A model generated the notes under the pieces. It worked only from the letters and a program-made list of their open reading frames with translations. It did not search any database and had not been told where the DNA came from. A program made the translations under genes and the position numbers. From Flavobacteriales bacterium (GTDB lineage: Bacteria > Bacteroidota > Bacteroidia > Flavobacteriales > JASBRU01), in assembly GCA_030149285.1 (NCBI GenBank), contig JASBRU010000003.1:250001-314000 (forward strand): a stretch of DNA of 64,000 nucleotides, given 5' to 3'. Shown here one piece after another: positions 11,623-24,077 of this stretch (its first letter is position 1; every line of letters starts with the position of its first letter).

Positions 11623-12441
11623 TTATGGTACCTGATTAGTAATTAAATTCATCTGATTATTAATGCGCTTCAGTAGCTTATTAGCTTCCTCTAGCTTTTG
11701 GCTTTCTGGAAACTCATTATAAAACTCTTGATACGCTATTTGCGCTTCTTCTAAGCGCTCTTGTTTTTTTACCTCTACACTATTTATAGCTATTTCATAA
11801 GCTGCGCGTAGTTTCAAAAACATAAGTTCTTCTCTGTATTCCGTATCCGGAAAATCATTCAATGTGTTCTCAAAAGACACCAATGCCGCCTGATAATAAC
11901 TTGTTTTGTAATACATCTTACCTGTTTCGTAAGACTTGCGTTCTAACTTATCTCTCAACTCCTGTATCAACTCATTACACTCAGTCAGTCTTTCACTATT
12001 TGGGTATCTGTTTACAAACAACTGCAACTCATCTATAGCTCTTTGTGTATTCGTTTGATCCAACTTATATACCGGAGACTCTAAGTAATAGCAGTAAGCT
12101 GCCATATATGCCATCTCTTCTCTATGCTTTCCTGCCTTAAAGGTATTGGTATAATTTTTAAAGTGGTATGCAGCTATTAAATAGTCGCCCATCCCATAGT
12201 TACAGTATGCATAATAGTAGTATACTTCCTCTGCTTTAGAGTTGCCACGGTACAATATAAGCAATTGATCGAACAACTGATAAGCCCGCACATAATCATC
12301 CTTCTCGTAATACTCAACGGCTGTGCTATATTTTAAATCAGCATTATTGCTTTTAAATGCTTTTTTAAAGTCGCTTGTACAAGCACTTAATAATAGCAAA
12401 GCTACAATCGGCACCATCAAAAATTTTGCTTTTCTAAACAT
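11623..12441 (-). CDS. bamD: Outer membrane protein assembly factor BamD
   Basis: Lipobox LLLLSACTS, TPR pattern (YYEKDDYVRAYQLFDQLLILYRGNSKAEEVYYYYAYC). Confidence 0.9.
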   Translation of the reverse strand: MFRKAKFLMVPIVALLLLSACTSDFKKAFKSNNADLKYSTAVEYYEKDDYVRAYQLFDQLLILYRGNSKAEEVYYYYAYCNYGMGDYLIAAYHFKNYTNTFKAGKHREEMAYMAAYCYYLESPVYKLDQTNTQRAIDELQLFVNRYPNSERLTECNELIQELRDKLERKSYETGKMYYKTSYYQAALVSFENTLNDFPDTEYREELMFLKLRAAYEIAINSVEVKKQERLEEAQIAYQEFYNEFPESQKLEEANKLLKRINNQMNLITNQVP

Positions 12442-12520
12442 CCTGCAAAAGTATAATTTTTATAGAAATCTATTAGTATGAATTGCTAACGTATTTCAGC
12501 CCACAAAATTACATCTATTT

Positions 12521-13504
12521 TTACTGCTGATTAAATATACTTGCTATAATCTGAGCAGTATCATCGGGGTAATTTACTTTCACAGCTTTTCCACTTAGCA
12601 CCCATTGCTTTACATCCCTAATAGTAGTACTGTTTAAGGCAGTTGCATATGAGGCTCCTAACTCCTTTGCTCCTAAGGCATTACAGTATTGTTCGTACTG
12701 CCCTTTTATAGGAATTACAAACAGTTTTTTACCCATAAAAAGAGCTTCTGCAGGGGTTTCAAAACCTGCAGATGTAAGTACACCTGTACATGTAGTAAAA
12801 CTTTTTACAAAGGCAGTATTATCTACTGGGTGTACAGTGCAATTTTGCTTTTGGTACTTTTCTTTAGTCCGTTTAGAGAAAATATGCCACTCTGTTTCCG
12901 GTATTTGGCTTAATAAAGCAATTAACTTAGCATCATCATAAGCCGGTAAATAAACTGTGTAGTGGTTTAATTTTTCTGTCTTTGCCTCACGAATGGGTTT
13001 TCTGATAACAGGTTTATGGATAAAGGTATCAAACTCATCAAAATGAAAGCCAATTGGCCTTGTACAAGGCGCGTAGTGTTTTAATATTAGCTCCCCTATC
13101 CAGCTTTTCTTTTCGGGTCTGGGTGTTTTATTAGATAAAAATGAAGCCTGATGCCCCAAGCCAACTACTTCTTTCCCTTTTAGCTTGGCAGCCCAAGCCG
13201 TAATACTCTCAAAATCATTAATGATAACATCGTAATCCCTTACAGGGAAAGTAAAAACCTCTCTTAGTATTCTAAAAGGATTATTGGTAATAAGAGTTTT
13301 GAAATAGCTTATGCCGCCAGACTTATTGTATTCAAAGGTTAAGCCTTTGCTTTGGTATTTAATAGGATATCCTAAATCTACCTGAGATTTATTGCCGCTA
13401 ATAAAAATAGCTAAATCTCCGTATTGTTGTAAAAGAGGAATTATATCTCTGGCGCGTGATACGTGCCCGTTACCTGTTCCCTGTATTGCGTATAATACCT
13501 TCAT
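12521..13504 (-). CDS. MurG-like/UDP-glycosyltransferase family protein
   Basis: MKVLYAIQGTGNGHVSRARDII N-terminal Rossmann; GVLTSAGFETPAEALFMGKKLFVIPIKGQYEQ C-terminal donor-site pattern. Confidence 0.82.
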   Translation of the reverse strand: MKVLYAIQGTGNGHVSRARDIIPLLQQYGDLAIFISGNKSQVDLGYPIKYQSKGLTFEYNKSGGISYFKTLITNNPFRILREVFTFPVRDYDVIINDFESITAWAAKLKGKEVVGLGHQASFLSNKTPRPEKKSWIGELILKHYAPCTRPIGFHFDEFDTFIHKPVIRKPIREAKTEKLNHYTVYLPAYDDAKLIALLSQIPETEWHIFSKRTKEKYQKQNCTVHPVDNTAFVKSFTTCTGVLTSAGFETPAEALFMGKKLFVIPIKGQYEQYCNALGAKELGASYATALNSTTIRDVKQWVLSGKAVKVNYPDDTAQIIASIFNQQ

Positions 13505-14348
13505 AAATCAATGCCGGCTCCACCTCTATATTAGTTACCTTATTGATAAGGGTTTGTATATCTAATTGCTCTTCATAATCTTCAGGCTTAGGGCTCTTGT
13601 CTTGCCTCTCTTCTTTATGGGTATACATACTCCACTCACCTTTGTTGTACTCAAGTGCTGTAAGGTTTTCTATCCAATCACCTGAATTTAAATACATCAC
13701 AGAACCTTTGCGGTTTTTAATCTCTCGCATTTGTGGCTCATGTATATGTCCGCAAATTACAAAATCATACTTATTATCAATTGCCAATTCTGCAGCAGCT
13801 TCTTCAAAGTCCCCAATAAACTTCACTGCTTTTTTTACACTGCTCTTTACCTTTTTAGATAATGAGTATTTCTCTTTACCCATTTTTTCTAAACCCCAGT
13901 TTAATAAGCGATTCAGTAATATCAACCAATCGTAACCTATACCTCCTAGCTTTGCAACCCACTTGGCGTGATTAATAGAAGCATCAAATATATCGCCATG
14001 AAAAAACCAAGCTTTCTTACCATCAATCTTCAATACCAGCTTATCTAACAGGTGTAAATTACCTATTGAGAAATCTGAAAACCTACGTAAAGCCTCATCA
14101 TGATTACCTGTTAGGTAATACACTTTTGTCCCTTTAGAGGCCAAACTCATAATCTGCTTTAGTACTTTGATATGAGATTTGGGGAAATACCTTTTCCTAA
14201 ACTGCCAGATGTCTATAACATCTCCGTTGAGTATTAAAATTTTAGGTTCAATAGTTTTTAAGTAACTAACCAGCTCTTTTGCGTGACAACCGTAAGTACC
14301 TAGGTGAATATCTGACAGCACTACAATCTCTACTTGACGTTTTTCCAT
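13470..14348 (-). CDS. UDP-2,3-diacylglucosamine diphosphatase-like metallophosphoesterase
   Basis: VLSDIHLG, NGDVIDIW, LTGNHDE, CGHIHEP metallophosphoesterase motifs. Confidence 0.87.
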   Translation of the reverse strand: MEKRQVEIVVLSDIHLGTYGCHAKELVSYLKTIEPKILILNGDVIDIWQFRKRYFPKSHIKVLKQIMSLASKGTKVYYLTGNHDEALRRFSDFSIGNLHLLDKLVLKIDGKKAWFFHGDIFDASINHAKWVAKLGGIGYDWLILLNRLLNWGLEKMGKEKYSLSKKVKSSVKKAVKFIGDFEEAAAELAIDNKYDFVICGHIHEPQMREIKNRKGSVMYLNSGDWIENLTALEYNKGEWSMYTHKEERQDKSPKPEDYEEQLDIQTLINKVTNIEVEPALIYEGIIRNTGNR

Positions 14349-14513
14349 TAATTGTTAAGCATTTTACTACTTAACAAAAATGAGTAAATGCCTTAACACT
14401 AAGGTTGCAATACTATTATGTATTTATTGTATTTACTGTTAGTAAATCTGTTGAAAGCAACATTTACTTAACATTAAATATATCAGCAACTTACAAACAA
14501 TTATAGGAAGTGA

Positions 14514-14795
14514 TTAAATCTTCTTTTCAAGCATAGAGTAAAACTCTTTCAACTCCTGCTTACGCTCTTTAGAAAGCCCATGCCACCTAATGCCCTGTAT
14601 AGCACCTTCTATTGCATACAGCATATTTAAGCAAGCACCGCTATTTTTTATTGTAGAGATTTTGATGATAGCATCTTCACTACCTAGTTCTTTTAGCTCA
14701 TCTAGGTTATGAACACCTACCTCATTTAATAAGTCATCAATTACTTTACCAATATTTACTACTTCGGTAAGTGAGCTGATAACGTCACTATTTAA
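14514..14795 (-). pseudogene. TfoX/Sxy C-terminal-domain-like open frame without canonical start codon (possible pseudogene or non-canonical start)
   Basis: Reverse-strand open frame of 93 codons: LNSDVISSLTEVVNIGKVIDDLLNEVGVHNLDELKELGSEDAIIKISTIKNSGACLNMLYAIEGAIQGIRWHGLSKERKQELKEFYSMLEKKI*. Resembles the TfoX_C pattern (NIGK..., G(I/V)...DL/EL..LG, LN.LYA.(Q/E)GA). Absent from the ORF track. Confidence 0.6.
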
Positions 14796-14798
14796 TTA

Positions 14799-15672
14799 TT
14801 AAAGACTTTGCATCTCTTTTTGAATAGTAGCGTACAATTTATCTGATATGTTTACCAAAGGCAAACGCATTGTGTCGCCACAAACATCAAGTTCTTTTAA
14901 TACTGCCTTAATTCCGCCCGGGTTACCCTCTGCGAAAATCAAATCAGTCATTGTAGTTAATTTATAGTGCTTACGTTGCGCTTCAGAAAGCTCGCCCCTC
15001 AGTGCATGACGAACCATATCTGAGAATGTTCTTGGGAAACCCTCTCCTATTACAGAGATTACTCCGTCTCCACCACATAATACCATTGGTAAGGTAATCA
15101 TATCATCACCTGAGATTACTAAGAAATCATCCGGACGATTTTTAATTAACTCCATAGCCTGTACAATATCTCCTTTAGCTTCTTTAATCCCGATAATGTT
15201 CTCGAAATCATTTGCCAAACGAATTACCGTGCTTGGGTCCATATTAGAACTGGTTCTACCCGGTACATTGTATAAAATAATATCTACAGGACTGGCTTCA
15301 GAAACCGCCTTGAAATGCTGATAAATCCCTTCTTGTGTAGGCTTGTTATAGTATGGAGATACTGATAAAATGGCATCAATACCTGTAAAGTCAGTATTTT
15401 TTATTTGCTCTACTACAGCAGCAGTATTATTACCACCAAGACCTAGTACAACCGGTAACTCTCCATTATTTACATCTAAAATATGAGCAACCACCTTTTT
15501 CTTTTCTTCTGCATTTAGCGTAGCACTTTCGGCAGTTGTACCTAAAGCCACTAAATACTCTACACCACCCTCTGTTACGTGGTTTATTAAATTAGTCAAT
15601 CCATCATAGTCCACACTACCATCAGCATTAAATGGGGTTACTAGTGCTACTCCTGTTCCAACAAATTTTGTA

Positions 15673-15680
<8 letters not shown>
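14799..15680 (-). CDS. dapA: 4-hydroxy-tetrahydrodipicolinate synthase
   Basis: [46 protein letters not shown]. Confidence 0.96.
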
Positions 15681-19078
<3,398 letters not shown>

Positions 19079-19102
19079 GCGTCTAAAGTACATCAAAAAA
19101 CG

Positions 19103-19115
19103 TAATTTTGCCGCC
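19103..19115 (+). promoter_or_regulatory. Candidate -7 element (TAATTTTG) just upstream of the likely GTG start of ribD
   Basis: TAATTTTG at 19103-19110 (TAnnTTTG) followed by CCGCC and GTG at 19116. Confidence 0.5.
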
Positions 19116-20159
19116 GTGAGTATTCATGAAAAATACATGCTTCGTTGTTTAGAACTCGCCCAAAACGGCTTAGGTTCTGTCGCTCCCAACCCTATGGTGG
19201 GTTCGGTAATTGTTTACAATGATGAAATAATTGGTGAGGGTTGGCATCAGCAATACGGACAAGCACATGCCGAAGTAAATGCGATTAACAGCGTTAAAGA
19301 CAAAAGCTTACTATCTAAAGCTACGCTATATGTGAGCTTAGAGCCTTGCGCACACCATGGAAAAACACCACCCTGTGCAGACTTGATAGTTGAAAACAAA
19401 ATACCAAACGTAGTGATTGCTTGTAAAGACAGTTATGCAGAAGTTGCGGGTAAGGGCATTGAAAAGCTAGAAAAAGCAGGTATTAATGTAACTCTAGGGG
19501 TATTAAAAGAAGAAGCGAAGCACTTAAATAGACGCTTTTTTACTTTTCACAAACATAAACGCCCTTATATTATATTGAAATGGGCTGAAACTAAAGATGG
19601 TTATATAGATATTAATAGAAATGCTGCTAGCGCTACGGGAGTCAACTGGATTACAGGCACACACACTAACACATTAGTACATAAATGGCGAAGCGAAGAA
19701 GCCGCTATACTGGTAGGCACTCGCACAGCTATTAACGACAATCCTAGCTTAACTACACGCAAGTGGCCGGGTAAAAACCCATTACGAATTGTTATTGACA
19801 AAGAGTTTAAGGTGAGTACAAAGAACAATTTGTACGACAACTCTACACCTACTTGGGTTGTAAACAACTTAAAAGACGAAACATCCGGCAATATTCACTT
19901 CAAAAAAATGGGGATGGGCGAAGCACTTATCCCGCAATTGATGAATGAACTATACAGAGCAGGTATGCAATCTATCATTATTGAAGGTGGTAAAACTGTA
20001 CTGGAGAACTTTATCAAATCAGGTTTATGGGATGAAGCCAGAGTATTGATTGGCAATAAATACTTTGAAGACGGACTAGAAGCACCCAAACTACACAAAA
20101 CACCTGCATCAACTACTGAGTTTGCTGGAGATACCATAACAATCTATTATAATAACTGA
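19116..20159 (+). CDS. ribD: Riboflavin biosynthesis bifunctional deaminase/reductase RibD
   Basis: NGLGSVAPNPMVGSVIV, GQAHAEVNA, YVSLEPCAHHGKTPPC. The start is more likely GTG 19116 (V/M-SIHEKYMLRCLELAQ) than track start 19077, which overlaps prmC. Confidence 0.93.
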   Translation: MSIHEKYMLRCLELAQNGLGSVAPNPMVGSVIVYNDEIIGEGWHQQYGQAHAEVNAINSVKDKSLLSKATLYVSLEPCAHHGKTPPCADLIVENKIPNVVIACKDSYAEVAGKGIEKLEKAGINVTLGVLKEEAKHLNRRFFTFHKHKRPYIILKWAETKDGYIDINRNAASATGVNWITGTHTNTLVHKWRSEEAAILVGTRTAINDNPSLTTRKWPGKNPLRIVIDKEFKVSTKNNLYDNSTPTWVVNNLKDETSGNIHFKKMGMGEALIPQLMNELYRAGMQSIIIEGGKTVLENFIKSGLWDEARVLIGNKYFEDGLEAPKLHKTPASTTEFAGDTITIYYNN

Positions 20160-21013
20160 TGATATACTTAGCACTCAGTATAATCACATCAGCACTTATT
20201 TATGTGGTGTTTAAGCTATTTGAGCGCTTTCAAATAGACAACTTTCAGGCAATTGTAGCCAATTACTTTACAGCATCTACGCTTGGTTTTTTATTAACAG
20301 CTGGCGGACACAGTCCTCTTGAAGTTAATCAATACCCTTGGCTACCTAGCGTTATTATTCTTGGCTTTCTGTTTATTACCTTATTTAATGTAATGGCCTT
20401 AGTATCACAGAAAATAAGCATTTCTGTAGCATCTGTAGCCAATAAAATGTCGGTGGTTATTCCGGTAATAATGGCTGTCATCTTATTCGAAGACAGCATG
20501 AACTTCATTAAGGTAATAGGTATTATACTGGCATTAGTAGCCATTTACCTAACCACTGTACGGAAAGAGAAAACAAAAAAAGCCAACAACAAACATTTAT
20601 GGCTTCCGATTCTCCTATTTTTAGGTAGTGGCTTATTAGATAGCCTACTAAAATACAACCAACACCATTTAATAGCAGAAGGAGACTTAGGGTTCTTTAC
20701 CTCTTCAATATTCGGAGTAGCTGCCATAATGGGGACTATTATATTACTCTTCCGAAGAAGAAAGTTAAAGCTAAAAAACATTATTGGCGGTATAGCGCTT
20801 GGTATTCCAAACTTCGGTTCTATTTACTTTTTAATGCATACACTCAACATCAAAGGAATTGAGAGCTCTGCCATTTTCCCTATTAATAATATGGGTGTAG
20901 TGGGTTTGTCGGCCATATTTGCTTTAGTGTTATTCAGAGAAAAACTAAGCACAAAAAACACTATTGGTATTATTTTAGCTATTGTTGCAATAGGACTAAT
21001 TGCCTATGCCTGA
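20159..21013 (+). CDS. EamA/DMT-superfamily transporter
   Basis: Ten hydrophobic segments with EamA repeat pattern. Confidence 0.8.
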   Translation: MIYLALSIITSALIYVVFKLFERFQIDNFQAIVANYFTASTLGFLLTAGGHSPLEVNQYPWLPSVIILGFLFITLFNVMALVSQKISISVASVANKMSVVIPVIMAVILFEDSMNFIKVIGIILALVAIYLTTVRKEKTKKANNKHLWLPILLFLGSGLLDSLLKYNQHHLIAEGDLGFFTSSIFGVAAIMGTIILLFRRRKLKLKNIIGGIALGIPNFGSIYFLMHTLNIKGIESSAIFPINNMGVVGLSAIFALVLFREKLSTKNTIGIILAIVAIGLIAYA

Positions 21014-21617
21014 AATAAACGACACATACAAAACTATTTCCAAGCCTACAGAGGGGTTGTTTAAAGACAGAGGAAGTAAATTTATTGCTTACGCCTACCC
21101 TGTTAATAGTGAAGATGATATAAAAGAAGCCTTGGAAGCTGTAAAAAAAGAACATCATCAAGCCAGACATCATTGTTATGCTTATTACTTAGGCCCCAGA
21201 AGAGAATTATACAGAGCAAATGATGATGGAGAGCCCTCTAATTCTGCAGGAAAACCAATACTGGGTCAATTACAATCTTATGATGTTACCAACCTTATAG
21301 TAGTAGTTGTACGTTATTTTGGTGGAGTGAAGTTGGGTGTTGGCGGATTGATAAATGCTTACCGTTCTGCAGCTGCTGATGCTTTAGAGAAAGCCAAAAT
21401 TGTTGAGAAAACTATTAACGCTACATACAGAGTTGATTTTGCTTACGACAACACTAGCGAGGTGATGCGTGTTATTAATGAACTAAACCTAAATATTGTA
21501 AAGCAAGAGTTTGAAATTGCTTGTAAGCTCTGGTTTGAAGTAAGAGAAAGAGATGAAAAAAGAGCAACAGATGCTTTTGAAAAGCTAGAAAACTGTATTT
21601 TAGTAAAAGAAAAATAA
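21006..21617 (+). CDS. IMPACT/YigZ family protein
   Basis: SKFIAYAYPV, DDGEPSNSAGKPIL, VVRYFGGVKLGVGGL. Confidence 0.92.
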   Translation: MPEINDTYKTISKPTEGLFKDRGSKFIAYAYPVNSEDDIKEALEAVKKEHHQARHHCYAYYLGPRRELYRANDDGEPSNSAGKPILGQLQSYDVTNLIVVVVRYFGGVKLGVGGLINAYRSAAADALEKAKIVEKTINATYRVDFAYDNTSEVMRVINELNLNIVKQEFEIACKLWFEVRERDEKRATDAFEKLENCILVKEK

Positions 21618-21623
21618 AACTAG

Positions 21624-23426
21624 ATGAGACTTAGAATCCTCCTTATATTATTATTTACTTCTACTTTTTGTTTTGCACAAAAAACAGGAGGCATTCAGCG
21701 TGAAGCCCATCCTATAGACTTACGCAAAGCAGAAGTAAAATTTGTAAATATCCCTGTTTCTACAAACTCAGCAAATGGTGTAGCAGAGATTTTAAAAACT
21801 AAAGTGAGTAACCTACAAGATTGTGGCTTGGTACTCACTTCTGAAAAAGTAAGTAAAACAGGTACGCACTATATCTATCAGCAAACTTACAACGGAACTA
21901 ATGTTTTTAGAGGACAGGTAAATGCATTGGTAGATAATAACAATGTCATCCGTAATATAGCACACCATACATTTAGCTTGGAGTTAATTGTTGACGGCAC
22001 TTTCCCCGATGAGAATAAAGCTGAATTAGTGTTGATGTTATTAAGTAACACTAATTACCAAGCTTATTACGCCAATGTATACTTCTTTGAGAACAACCAA
22101 TTAATACCTGCGCTACACACTAGAGTTGAAGTTGATGACAGACACTTTGAGTTTGTTGTGGACGATGCCGGAAACGAGCTTTATTACAACGATTTAAATT
22201 CTTATTATCATCAAAGTGGTCCCGATAGCACTGTAACCGTAAACGTTTTCAACCCAGACCCGCTAACAACTTCTAACAACACATACGGCGGTGCATATGT
22301 AGATAATGGTGATGCCGATGCGCCTTCTCTAAATAATGAGCGTGTTCAGCTACAAGTAAAAGCAAATTTCACAGGAGGAGTCTTCTCTTTAGAAAACGAC
22401 CATATAATTATTACAGAGTTTAGCGGACCAAATATACAACCCGTTACCTCTACTACACCTAACTTTAGTTATACACGCAACCAAAGTGGCTTTGAAGATG
22501 TAAACGCATATTACCATTTAACTACCTATCAAAAATACATGCAAAGCTTGGGCTTTAATCTGGCAAGCGATACAATTGAAGTAGACGTACACGCACTGAG
22601 TGGAGCAGACAACTCTATGTTTTCTACTGGTGGGGGTGTTGGGAGGTTATTCTTTGGCGAAGGTGGTGTTGATGATGCAGAAGATGCTGATGTGATTTTA
22701 CATGAATATGGGCATGCAATTGCTGAAAGTGCTGCCCCTGGCACAAATAATGGTATTGAAAGAAGGTGTTTAGACGAAGCAAATGGCGACTATATTGCTA
22801 CTTCCTACTCTAGACTAACAAACCCGTTTAACTGGCAAGACATGTTTAGCTGGGATGGACACAATGAATTTTGGTCAGGCAGACAAGCTACTAGCCTTAA
22901 AGACTACCAAACCTTAAGCTTTAGTTTTATTTATGACCATACTGATATATGGGTTTCTTGCCTAATGGAAACATGGGCGGCAATTGGTAGAGATGCAACA
23001 GAGGAAGTTTTACTAGAATCATTACATAGTTATGTTTCTAACCTAACGATGGTAGACGCTGCTAAACTTTACTTGCAAGCAGACACATTATTAAATACCA
23101 ATGCTAATGCGTTTATTATGCGCACCGAATTTGCCAGAAGAAATATATTAAGTGCGCCAATTAGTATAGATGAACATTCAACAGAGTTTGGTATAGATAT
23201 ATTAAATACTGTTGGCTTTACAAACGGACAACCAGCCACATTAGTGCTGAGTAACTATAGGAGCGCTTCTGCTGCACTATATAATAGTACAGGTGTGCTT
23301 GTTGAACAATACTTAATAAATTCAGCAGAGACCGCTATACCATCAGAAAACTTAAAAGCCGGCTTATATATTTTAGCAGTTAAAACTAACGAGGGCTTGT
23401 ACACTAAAAAACTAGTACGCTACTAG
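21624..23426 (+). CDS. Secreted zinc metallopeptidase (fungalysin/thermolysin-like) with T9SS C-terminal sorting domain
   Basis: Signal peptide; HEYGHAIAE plus downstream DEANGDYIA (gluzincin); C-terminal T9SS type-A-like ...SENLKAGLYILAVKTNEGLYTKKLVRY. Confidence 0.82.
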   Translation: MRLRILLILLFTSTFCFAQKTGGIQREAHPIDLRKAEVKFVNIPVSTNSANGVAEILKTKVSNLQDCGLVLTSEKVSKTGTHYIYQQTYNGTNVFRGQVNALVDNNNVIRNIAHHTFSLELIVDGTFPDENKAELVLMLLSNTNYQAYYANVYFFENNQLIPALHTRVEVDDRHFEFVVDDAGNELYYNDLNSYYHQSGPDSTVTVNVFNPDPLTTSNNTYGGAYVDNGDADAPSLNNERVQLQVKANFTGGVFSLENDHIIITEFSGPNIQPVTSTTPNFSYTRNQSGFEDVNAYYHLTTYQKYMQSLGFNLASDTIEVDVHALSGADNSMFSTGGGVGRLFFGEGGVDDAEDADVILHEYGHAIAESAAPGTNNGIERRCLDEANGDYIATSYSRLTNPFNWQDMFSWDGHNEFWSGRQATSLKDYQTLSFSFIYDHTDIWVSCLMETWAAIGRDATEEVLLESLHSYVSNLTMVDAAKLYLQADTLLNTNANAFIMRTEFARRNILSAPISIDEHSTEFGIDILNTVGFTNGQPATLVLSNYRSASAALYNSTGVLVEQYLINSAETAIPSENLKAGLYILAVKTNEGLYTKKLVRY

Positions 23427-23830
23427 TTTATATACTTTCTAATTGCATCTACTAGCTTAACAGGCGGTTTACAGGGTTTCATTGTTTCTCTATCTACACA
23501 TACCAAAACTATTTCGGCTTTGTTTACAAGCTCTCCTTTTTGGTTGAAAAGCTCATGCTCAAATTTAAGCCGAGAGGAAACCATCTCTTTTATATAAGTT
23601 TTAATAGTTATTAGATCATCATAATAATTAGGTCTTATATATTTTATATGCATTTCTAGCACCGGAAGCATAATTCCTTCCTCTTCCATTTGCTTATAAC
23701 TCACTCCTAAATCTCTAAGTGCCTCAACCCTACCTACTTCATAATATTGAGCGTAGAATCCGTAATACACATACCCCATTCTGTCGGTCTCTCCGTAACG
23801 TACTCGTACCGTGCTTTCTTGCAAATACAT
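23423..23830 (-). CDS. Acyl-CoA thioesterase (YbgC/4HBT hotdog family)
   Basis: VRYGETDRMGYVYYGFYAQYYEVGR. Confidence 0.9.
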   Translation of the reverse strand: MYLQESTVRVRYGETDRMGYVYYGFYAQYYEVGRVEALRDLGVSYKQMEEEGIMLPVLEMHIKYIRPNYYDDLITIKTYIKEMVSSRLKFEHELFNQKGELVNKAEIVLVCVDRETMKPCKPPVKLVDAIRKYIN

Positions 23831-24077
23831 ATAAAAAATTTTATCTTTAAAATATTGTTAATCAGTTAATTAAATAAATCTGTAGGAATTAACTTACAAT
23901 GATGAGGGCTCCATAAGTTGAGTAAAAAAAAGTTAAAAGTCAACACCTATTTCATTTTTTTTTCTACTTTTTTGTTCACACATTTGTCTCTCGAAACTAT
24001 CGGAAAATCATCCCAGATTTAGACCAAGTATCGACGATATCAACTGTTTGTTTAACTAGCTAACTATTAGGGCTTTA

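Noticed and set aside
13470-13504. 35-bp overlap between the metallophosphoesterase and glycosyltransferase genes as a nested or programmed feature
   Set aside because: Ordinary co-directional overlap in an operon; both frames are well supported and there is no slippery sequence of note.
23831-24077. Region upstream of dnaA as a possible oriC
   Set aside because: AT-rich, but I found no cluster of TTATCCACA-type DnaA boxes. Isolated matches elsewhere (near 18925 in prmC and 34752 in DUF427) sit inside genes. A cumulative GC-skew calculation would be needed.
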